A DNA stretch of 64,000 nucleotides from Aralia elata (Eukaryota; Streptophyta; Magnoliopsida; Apiales; Araliaceae): NCBI GenBank assembly GCA_034770075.1, contig CM068377.1:51934271-51998270 (forward strand). Direction: 5' to 3'. The notes under the pieces are model-generated. The model searched no databases. It saw only the letters and a list, made by a program, of their open reading frames with translations, and was not told where the DNA came from. The position numbers and the translations under genes are program-made. This document shows positions 56,839-64,000 of the stretch, piece by piece; the first letter of the stretch is position 1; each line of letters opens with the position of its first letter.

Positions 56839-57041
56839 TATAGGTTAGAAACCTTAGGTGGGGAATTACCTTAGGCTATAACCTTAAGCTAGATAGAAAC
56901 GTTGAGAAACAAATAACTCATATAGAGTTTAAAGGGAATGAATTAAGGAAATTCATTGTAAAACAAAATAAAAGTAACTTATATAAACTATTGTTTGCTA
57001 TGTGTATATTTTATGTAATAATCAAAACAATTTGTGTATAG

Positions 57042-57704
57042 ATGTCAGGTGAGAAAGGATTAGGAGACTTTCATGTTATGAATAAGGAGCAAATCACTCC
57101 GCCTGAGCCAATATCTAAGCCAATAGCTGAAATGGAGGCTCACCTTGAAAGCAACCTAGATGAGGTAATCATTTTGGAAAATATTGTACCATAACCAGTA
57201 ACGGTGGTGCTGACAGATAGTGATTCAGACACTGAAGTTGGAGCTGACCAAGCATCAACAGAAGTGCAGAATCTAAGGGATAATGTGTTATGTTTGGAAA
57301 AGTTATTGGAAAAAGAAAGGATGTTAAATAGTCAAATGCGAAAAGCGTTAATGGAAATAATGGAAGAACAAGATAAGCTGAAAAGCCAAATGGATGTAAT
57401 GGGAGCTAAATACAGCAAATCGTCTGCAACTCCAAGCAAAAAAGGAAAAAGAAAGATGAATGATTGTGACATCAGAAATTCTGACCAAGGAAACTTTAAG
57501 AAAGTATTAAGGTATGCAAATTGCAACAGGAAACATGAAGGTGTATGCATGAAAGGACAGAATGTGTGTTATAATTGTGGATGTGAAGGACATGTTTCTT
57601 CTCATTGTCCCGAACCGAAGCAATGCGTATGTTTTATATGTGGAATAGTAGGTTACCAGGCAAAGGTTTGCCCAGGATCTAAGAACGGTGTAGGGAATAA
57701 ATAG
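57042..57704 (+). pseudogene. Zinc-knuckle gag of the non-autonomous element (one stop)
   Basis: The frame starts at ATG 57042 (MSGEKGLGDF...) and runs to 57704 with a single stop at 57192-57194. From 57204 it is open for 166 codons. Parts in order: acidic N-terminus (SDSDSDTEV), a coiled coil (LEKLLEKERMLNSQMRKAL..., about 57285-57405), a basic patch, a relic of the Tekay-type first knuckle (CNRKHEGVC), a perfect CX2CX4HX4C knuckle (CYNCGCEGHVSSHC, 57567-57608), and a third knuckle with Tyr in place of His (CFICGIVGYQAKVC, 57630-57671). No capsid domain and no pol. It may package RNA together with a relative's gag (inference). At 221 codons it is much shorter than a Tekay gag. Confidence 0.78.
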
Positions 57705-57930
57705 GATAAGTGCTTTAGGATTAGGTATGGTATGATGTGTGTGTAATGTACTAATCCCGACTTTTGTTGTCATTAAGGGATAGTAAATGGTTATAGCAAC
57801 ATGTTGTGTAATGAAAAGTACTTGGTACTGTTTAAAAGATTATGAAAATGAATGAAATGGTATGGTTATATAATTGTTTTGGTAAATAAACTTTAAGGAT
57901 TTTGCTAATATGTTGATCAACTGATAAATT
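57705..57930 (+). other. Non-coding interior after gag
   Basis: AT-rich, no gene seen. It leads into the hairpin array. Confidence 0.5.
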
Positions 57931-57932
57931 GT

Positions 57933-58060
57933 AATTCGGCAAGCTGAATTTGGAAATCCAGCAAGTTGAATTGCGTAATTCAGCAAGCTGAATTCATGAA
58001 TCTAGCAAGCTGAAATAGACAATCCAGCAAGCTGGATTGGGTAATCCGGCAAGCTAAATT
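57933..58060 (+). repeat. 22-bp-period array of six hairpin units
   Basis: Units begin at 57933, 57955, 57977, 57999, 58021 and 58043, exactly 22 bases apart. Consensus AATCCAGCAAGCTGGATT plus a 4-base spacer. The unit is self-complementary (AATCCAGC/GCTGGATT). Units vary (TTCGG, TTCAG, TCTAG, TCCGG), and in several the two arms change together. Confidence 0.9.
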
Positions 58061-58647
58061 GGTCTAAGTTTTGAATTTTGTTTTAGAATGTTATGATGTG
58101 GTACGGTATAAAGGAATATGAAGAATAAGATAATAATTTAAGGTTTTGTATAACCAGATAATAAAAATATTTGTTATGTATGATTCGTGAGAAGTATGTA
58201 TTGGTATGTGTAAATGATAGATAATGAAGACTATTAGTAAATAGAAAATGGGTTAAAATAACTCGTTAATGAAAGGATTTTTGAAAGAAAAATCATGTGG
58301 GCACATTATCGTACGAAGTCTCAAATTCAAGGAAACACTAAACGACATGGTGCAAGCAGACTGTAAACAATGGATCAAGACGCGCAGCAGTTCCGGACTC
58401 ATAATACGAATTCTCATAAGAAGGGCAGATAGGGAAAGTGTGAATACACGAAAAAGCGGCAGAAAGCTGGCGATTACTTATCTAACTCTGACCAACAAAC
58501 CAACCGCAAGGACCTTCAATATGACAGTTCAAAATACAGTTCAATATACCGTGGGGTACGTTTACATTTGAAAACATCGGAACTATAGGAAATGACCTAG
58601 ATTAATAAATAAATAATATATAATTTAATAATAAATCGTTTTATTAA
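58061..58647 (+). other. Remaining interior of the gag-only element before Athila 2
   Basis: Non-coding by eye. A 100-codon frame at 58269-58571 has no recognisable motif and is not called. It ends where Athila 2 begins (58648). Confidence 0.5.
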
Positions 58648-58806
58648 TGATGAGTAGGTTTTAACCTACGAGTTTGATACATCTATGGCTTAATTCTTTA
58701 CAGTCTTTAAGTGTTTTTAGTATCTTTTTATTTGTTTTCGTATTGCTTTTGTTGGTCGAGGCTGGTTGTAGGTTAGAAGAAGAAAAAGTAGCTGGGTGCA
58801 GGGTAA

Positions 58807-58853
58807 CCTCGCTGGGGCGAGCGCTTTTGTGAAGAGTTTCTCGCAGGGGCGAG
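58807..58853 (+). repeat. Two GC-rich inverted repeats in the Athila 2 LTR
   Basis: CTCGCTGGGGCGAG and CTCGCAGGGGCGAG, 33 bases apart, upstream of the TATA box. Arms CTCGC/GCGAG. Confidence 0.85.
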
Positions 58854-58960
58854 AATGTGGCTGGTGGAATTTTAAAGTTTGTCAGCATTCAGTTATTTTG
58901 GAAAGGGTTGAAGTGAACAAGGATTCTGTCTATCATTCTGATTGGGAGACTAAAGGAAGA

Positions 58961-58969
58961 TATAAAAAG
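58961..58969 (+). promoter_or_regulatory. TATA box, Athila 2 LTR
   Basis: TATAAAAAG downstream of the GC-rich inverted repeats, in the same relative place as in Athila 1. Confidence 0.5.
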
Positions 58970-59899
58970 GAGATAACACATTGGATAAAGAGATATACAA
59001 CACAGAGATTGAGTTTTCAGAGCTGAGCAAGGAGATTGAACATCAAGTCAAGCATCATGAGGAATTCAGATTGGAGTGCTAGAGAATATATTGAGTTTTC
59101 TTTTAATCTTTTATCTCTGATTTGTAATTAATCATGATGCCTTATTTTGGTATTCTAGTTTTTATTGTCAGTATGAACTAAACCATTAGTTAAGGCTATG
59201 ATTGAACCAGTTATGTTTCTGAAATAATTATCTATTTAATTCCAGTTATTCAATTGATGGGAGTTGTCTATCTTATTCTATGCTTACTGATTAAATTGTT
59301 TAGCCGACAATTAGCATATTATTCTAGATGAATTCGGCAGATGCATTCTAGGGTTAGAACTGGATACGATAGCATGTATTCTTAATTATTTACATGTGTT
59401 GAATAATTAGGATTGTGAAGTGAATAGGGATATCTCTTTACTGCATGTAACAATTGGAAATTGAAGCTTATAGAATTTAATCCTTTAATTTTGCATTGGA
59501 ATATCGCAGAGTTTATTGGATTAGATAGATTTATTTGATCACTTGGAAAAGGGCTTATAAATACAATTAAATTCCTGTTAACAACTTCATTGAACTAGAT
59601 AGTTGGAAGACATAGATAGATTGGTTTATGATACATAACTGGGGATATTATAGTCTTAATCTTTTTAAATTTGAATTTCAACTTTTGTGATAGTTGCTAG
59701 TGTTAGTGCTACTTCAATTAGTTTCAATCGATACTCAAATTGCAATTGTTTAATAGAATAGTCATAATCTAAATTGATAGTTGGAGATATAAAACATAGT
59801 AATTGCTGTGGGTTCGACACTCGTTCTTATCACTTTATTACTTGTTGATCGTGTATACTTGCACGTAATTGTTGATTGTGAAATCGGGCAACAAGTTTT

Positions 59900-59916
59900 T
59901 GGCGCCGTTGCCGGGA
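59900..59916 (+). other. Primer-binding site TGGCGCCGTTGCCGGGA
   Basis: Seven bases after the LTR end, as in Athila 1. Confidence 0.85.
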
Positions 59917-60021
59917 ATTATTTGTGTTTATAATTTTCAATTTTAGTTTAATTAAGTCTGTTCTAATTAAGCAAACTTATTTTTCTTTTGTTTCTTGTTT
60001 TAGGTGACTTTTGATTCGTTT

Positions 60022-61686
60022 ATGAAAACGCGATCAAAACAACCGGAACTTGTGCAGTGTGAGCATCATCTTGAGAAAAAGCTACGTCAGTTGAGAAAAT
60101 TCTGTCAGGAAACAATTGAGAAAGAGAATATGGCTAACGAAGAATATAAATCATTGAGGGACTATGCTATGCCTAAGATAGACGAGATCAAATCGAGCAT
60201 CACGAGACCAGTCATCACCGCTAATTCCTTCGAGATCAAGCCGGGAACAATTCATATGCTTCAAAATGCAGTACAGTTTGGGGGATTAGCTAACGACGAT
60301 CCGAATGAACACTTGGTTAGCTTTTTAGAGATCTGTGATACATTCAAATATCCCAATGTGTCAGATGATGCAGTGAGATTACGTCTGTTTCCGTTCACAC
60401 TAAGAGATAAAGCAAAGAGTTGGTTGCATTCACTTCCGCCAGGATCCATCACAACTTGGGATGATCTAGCTCAGGAATTCCTAGCGAAATTCTTTCCGCC
60501 AGCTAAGTCAGCTAAGTTGAGAAACGAGATTTCTACATTTGGGCAACAACATGGAGAGTCACTATACGAGGCTTGGGAAAGGTTCAAGGAGTTATTGAGA
60601 AAATGTCCACATCATGGGCTACCTAAGTGGCTACAAGTTCAGACCTTCTACAATGGGTTGAATAATGACACTCGAGCATGCATTGATGCAGCTGCGGGAG
60701 GAGCACTTATGGATAAAATTTTTGAGGAAGCTTTCACTTTGTTAGAGACTATGGCTACAAATAACTAACAATGGCCGACTTCCAGGATGAATCAACAAAA
60801 GGTAGCTGGAGTATTGGAAGTAGATGCGGTCACGGCTCTAACAGCTCAGATGGCAGCCATGTCTAAGAAGATTGAAGCTTTGGCAGAATTGAAAGTCCAG
60901 CAAGTAGCCTATGCGTGTGAGCTATGTGCAGGTGCACATCCGACGGAGTATTGTGCCATTAATCCGGAATCGGTACAGTATTTGGGGAGTTATAATAGAC
61001 CGCAACAGCTATATTAGAATGCTTATAATCCGGGGTGGAAGAATCATCCGGGTTTCTCTTAGAGCAATAACACTCAGACTCAAAATCCAGCTCTAAGATC
61101 ACAGAATCCCCCAGGTTTTCAGAACCAAGCTCCACAACATGCAGAAAGAAAACCGAGTTTAGAAGAATCATTGGCAAGATTCATCACAGCGTCTGAGAAA
61201 AGAATGGATGATCAAGATAAGCTGTTAACTCAGGTAGATTTGAATGTGAAAAGTCAGGCAGTGTCAATTAGGAACTTGGAAAATCAGCTGGGACAGTTGG
61301 CTCAGGTCTTGAATAATCGACCACAAGGAGCACTTCCAAGTGATACAGAGATTAACCCAAGAACGGATGGAAAAGAACATTGCAAGGTTGTCACTTTAAG
61401 GAGTGGAAAAGAGCTGCCTGATACGGTTAAGGGAAATTCTAAACCAGAAACAGTTGTGGAAAATGAAGATGAGGAAACCCTGATGAAAAGTAAGGCGAAC
61501 GAATCAGATAAGGTGAAGGATACAGGTTCGGAGGCAAAGTCAAAGGAACTCAAGTCAGATAGTGTAGTGCATCCCGTACCATTCCCTCAAAGATTGCAGA
61601 AAGCTAAGTTAGATAAGAAATTTTCCAGATTCTTAGATGATTTCAAGAAACTGCACATTAACATACCATTTGCAAAAGCCCTGTAA
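60022..61686 (+). pseudogene. Athila 2 gag with three internal stops
   Basis: Start at ATG 60022 (MKTRSKQPELVQCEHH...). The 249 codons to 60768 cover the capsid domain with the same blocks as Athila 1 (FGGLANDDPNEHLVSFLEIC, KSWLHSLPPG, FLAKFFPPAKSAK, YEAWERFKELLRKCPHH). Stops at 60766-60768, 61015-61017 and 61060-61062, all in one frame, which then stays open to 61686 (LARFITASEKRMDDQDKLLTQVDLN..., a coiled-coil-like part). The C..C...H...C patch (YACELCAGAHPTEYC) is complete here. The Lys/Glu-rich linker 61440-61560 replaces the GC-rich block of Athila 1. Confidence 0.87.
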
Positions 61687-61739
61687 CAGATGCCCAGTTA
61701 TGCAAAGTTCATAAAGGAGGTTTTATCAAAAAGAGAAAA

Positions 61740-62288
61740 TTGGGTGATTTCGAGACGATAGCATTAACCGAGGAATGCAGTGTAATTTTGCAGAACAAAT
61801 TGCCGCCCAAATTAAAGGATCCAGGAAGCTTCAATATTCCATGTGTAATTGGTAACCAGTTCTCTAGAAGGGCATTGTGTGACTTAGGAGCTAGCATCAA
61901 TTTAATGTCGTTATCAGTTTGCACTCAGCTTGGGCTAAAGGCACCAAAATCGAAAAACATCAGCCTGCAGTTGGCAGACAGGTCAGTGACATATCCGAGG
62001 GGTATTGTGGAAGATATTTTGGTTAAAGTTGATAAATTCATCTTCCCGGCTGACTTCGTCATTTTGGATTATGAAGAGGATAAAGAAATCCCCATCATAT
62101 TAGGTCGTCCATTCTTAGCAACAAGGAGAACGTTGATAGATGTACAAAAAGGTGAATTGACAATGAGAGTTCAAGATCAGGAAGTCACCTTCAACGTATT
62201 TAAATCAATGAAATTCCCTAAGGAAGGCAAGGAATCCTTGCGGATAGACCTGCTAGATGAAATCGTGAATGAACAAACCAGTACAAGT
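61740..62288 (+). pseudogene. Athila 2 protease, truncated
   Basis: A frame change between 61690 and 61740 separates it from gag. It contains aspartic protease motif DLGASINLM (about 61881-61907), DRSVTYPRGIVEDILVKVDK and IPIILGRPFLATRRTLIDV, then about 60 further codons until the terminal element begins at 62289. RT, RNase H and integrase lie beyond the insertion, outside the window. The aspartic protease would process Gag-Pol. Confidence 0.85.
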
Positions 62289-64000
62289 TGTCGACGCCGG
62301 TTTTTCGCCTCTAATGCGATATTTGTCCTTTTCCGATTTTGGCCTTTTGATTAGGTGATTTTGGGGAAAAGGGTCGGCTTGAGTGTCGACGGGGTTTTGA
62401 AAGATCGTTTTTTATGATGAGCCAATTAACCAGAGTCGCCAGTTGGTATATTTGAAATGGATGTACCAACTCATCCGAGTTTCGTTTTCGTAAATCGCTG
62501 GCTTGTAGACACCCAAATTTTGCGTTCCCTGTACTAACCATGACAGGAGGGCAAAATCGTCAATTGAACCGGCTTGCGGGAGTGAAGGAGTGGGCCCAAG
62601 GGCGAGCGCCCGACACCACCGCAGGGATTGGCAATCAAAGCGGATGTGACAATAAGGCCATCCGAGACAGACATCCCCGAATGAGGTGGCGCGTCTCCCG
62701 GAGATTCCCGGACTGCGAAATACGAGCCCTTCGACGGAAATCAATGGTATGGCACGGAAATCGAGACAAGGTGCAGAAAATGAGAAAATCAGTACAGTCA
62801 GCCGCAGATCAATCCGCGGCCAAGGACGGAACTCGAGACGGCACGGGACTCGAGCGCACGGGACTCGAGCGCACGGGACTCGAGCGCGGCTGGGGGGAGA
62901 ACCAAGGGCCAGCCGCAGATCAATCTGCGGCCAGCCACAGATCAATCTGCGGCTGCCCTTGGCAGTCCCTTATCAGGCCAGTTCGCATACAGAAACAAAA
63001 AAGGAGAGGAAGAAGAAAAAAATCCAGCAGCAGCAGCTCGGAAATAGGGAGAAAACAGCAACAAAATAAGGGCAATTAGGAGAGAAAAAGAGTGAAAAGA
63101 GTGAGGAATTGTACCAATTTTGTGAGATTATATCTCATATTTTCTACTCTACTCAATACACAAATTCCTACATATTGTGGGGATCATTTTGCAAGGTGAA
63201 AATCTTTTGTTTTTGACATTTGCTCGTACCATTTTGATAGGCTCTTATTATCCGAATCCTCTTAAATGTATCCTTTTTTTTTTGCGTTGTATTGTGAAAT
63301 CATGAATTAGGGATTATTAGTGAGGGTTCCATCGGAACAAAATTCTTCCTAATAACCCGAGGATATCCAATTGGTGGAATTTCTAGCTTATTTATGGTGA
63401 TTGCTTGGATGTAATTTAGTTAGACTATCATTTTCGGATATCATGGTGTATTAGGCAATCCGTGTTGTTTTAGTTTCGTAGAATTCGTTTTGCGGGTATG
63501 TAGTAATCTTGGGTGTGAGCCTAGGAATGCGACCCCGTGGTTCAAATCCGATGATGGACGTGTTGATACATGTAATGGATGCAAGGTACTCGTGTTGTTG
63601 TAACATGTAATCGTTGGGCCTTAAAACGACGCTAGAGCGAGAATCGGGTTTAAGGCCCCGTAATAGTAAAATATGTGATTGTTGGCGTTAGGGGATATTT
63701 TGATGGCTTACATGCCCATGAATAGCCCCTACGCGTTTGATATTTAGTTCGAATTGTATCATCCAACAAAATGATTTCAAAACCAAAACAATCAAGATTT
63801 TGCCAAAATTAATCAAAGTAGGATATTAGCATCACGAGGCTAAAAATTGGAAGTGCTAATGAAAGTCGATTCCTATTTTACGAGAAAGCCAAAAGGAAGT
63901 TGTTTCCAAACGTCACAAAAAATGGTTTTATAAAGAGAAATAAACGTTTTACTAAACTTTGGTACATAGGGCGAAAGAGATTCTAGAAATTGCCTATCAT
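62289..64000 (+). mobile_element. LTR-like 5' end of an unclassified retroelement, runs off the window
   Basis: Begins TGTCGACGCCGG inside the Athila 2 protease and has AACCAGAGTCGCCAGTTGG at 62428-62446, a phrase like those in some Tat/Ogre LTRs (memory-based, weak). No coding domain, PBS or second terminus in 1.7 kb. It has palindrome GCCGCAGATCAATCTGCGGC in three copies and a three-unit 15-bp repeat. An open frame at 62540-63079 crosses these repeats and is not called. Confidence 0.5.
62801..62953. repeat. Three palindromes and a 15-bp triplet repeat
   Basis: Palindromes at 62801-62820, 62912-62931 and 62934-62953 (GCCGCAGATCAATCTGCGGC with small changes). Between them, GCACGGGACTCGA repeats at 62841, 62856 and 62871 (period 15). 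GC-rich island in AT-rich sequence. Confidence 0.88.

Larger units (their letters stand above)
40127..58647 (+). mobile_element. Gag-only gypsy element (TR-GAG-like) with approx. 5-kb LTR, 3' end outside the window
   Basis: 5' LTR from TGTAATAACCCAAG (40127) to GGAGGCGTCACA (56823), split by a complete Athila. Net LTR length is 1747 + 3330 = 5077 bases. The PBS is at 56827-56838. One gag-like frame (57042-57704) follows, with no protease or polymerase. The rest of the visible interior to 58647 is non-coding and holds a hairpin array. It was inserted into the Tekay pol (5-bp flank ACGCT, 40122-40126). It is interrupted again at 58648 by Athila 2, so the 3' LTR is not seen and a pol farther right cannot be excluded. 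Confidence 0.75.
58648..59893 (+). repeat. 5' LTR of Athila 2
   Basis: 1246 bases, TGATGAGTAGG...GGGCAACA. TATAAAAAG at 58961-58969. Where Athila 1 has its GCGCGGCCGCGC modules, this LTR has two different GC-rich inverted repeats, CTCGCTGGGGCGAG (58807-58820) and CTCGCAGGGGCGAG (58840-58853). Confidence 0.85.
58648..62288 (+). mobile_element. Athila 2, 3'-truncated by another insertion
   Basis: 5' LTR (58648-59893), PBS (59900), gag and protease, cut at 62288 by the terminal element. The coding part is closely similar to Athila 1, but the LTR resembles it only at the two ends (TGATGAGTAGGTTTTA and the ACTTGC/CAACA end). Flank ATTAA (58643-58647); partner outside the window. Confidence 0.85.

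Noticed and set aside
57933..58060. CRISPR-like array
   Set aside because: Regular 22-bp period, but repeats are contiguous with 4-base spacers in plant retroelement DNA. Not a CRISPR array.
58269..58571. 100-codon frame after the gag-only ORF
   Set aside because: No motif, unusual composition and no sign of conservation visible. Kept as non-coding.
62540..63079. 179-codon plus-strand frame in the terminal element
   Set aside because: It runs through palindromes and a 15-bp repeat (TGLER units). Overlapping open frames on both strands there reflect GC-rich composition, not a gene.
1..64000. Host protein-coding genes, tRNA, rRNA or organellar insertions
   Set aside because: I looked on both strands for intron-bearing genes, cloverleaf-like sequences and rRNA or plastid-like text and saw none. 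All long frames are retroelement-derived or repeat artefacts. A weak, short exon could still be missed by eye.

Overview
The window is nuclear DNA of a seed plant, probably a eudicot with a repeat-rich genome. It is AT-rich, and I see no host gene, rRNA, tRNA or organellar gene. Essentially all recognisable content is LTR retrotransposons inserted into one another. Species cannot be fixed from this sequence. Lineages seen: Ty1/copia of SIRE type (two copies, opposite strands), Ty3/gypsy chromovirus of Tekay/Del type (a pol fragment plus many LTRs), Ty3/gypsy Athila type (one full element, one 3'-truncated element, one old fragment), a large non-autonomous element with 3.8-kb LTRs, and a gag-only element with a roughly 5-kb LTR.

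Layout, left to right. 1-4085: 5' end of a minus-strand element whose LTR (392-4085) is internally duplicated A-A'-B-B'. 4086-5488: piece of a minus-strand gypsy LTR. 5489-14857: SIRE copia on the minus strand (LTR 13355-14857, PBS, gag, protease, integrase), broken by an insertion at 5709-8577 (direct repeats GAATA) and a solo LTR at 9703-11600 (TGTGA). 14858-20396: end of another SIRE copy, then an old Athila LTR and 3' region split by a solo LTR at 16516-20067 (TTTGT). 20397-28286: SIRE copia on the plus strand with a solo LTR at 22791-25594 inside gag. 28282-40126: minus-strand Tekay LTR and pol end, with a complete non-coding element at 28857-39353 (ATCTA) inside the LTR. 40127 onward: gag-only element, with a complete Athila (41874-53488, GTAGA) inside its LTR, a second Athila (58648-62288) after its gag, and one more LTR-like element from 62289 to the window end.

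From 20397 rightward there is an unclosed chain: SIRE, Tekay, gag-only element, Athila 2, terminal element. Each is interrupted by the next, and none of the right-hand partners lies in the window. Order of insertion therefore follows from the nesting.

No pol gene is intact. The only long undamaged retrotransposon reading frame is the Athila post-pol ORF (49724-50893). The gag-only and non-coding elements would depend on proteins from autonomous Tekay-type relatives.

The less expected signals are non-coding: (i) an exactly 22-bp-spaced array of six hairpin sequences behind the gag-only ORF, with the reverse-complement motif scattered in the same element's LTR; (ii) a stem-loop TGAGC...GCTCA shared by seven LTRs, in several just upstream of AATAAA; (iii) a GC-rich palindromic module (GCGCGGCCGCGC type) repeated in UTRs and LTRs of several unrelated element families in otherwise AT-rich DNA.
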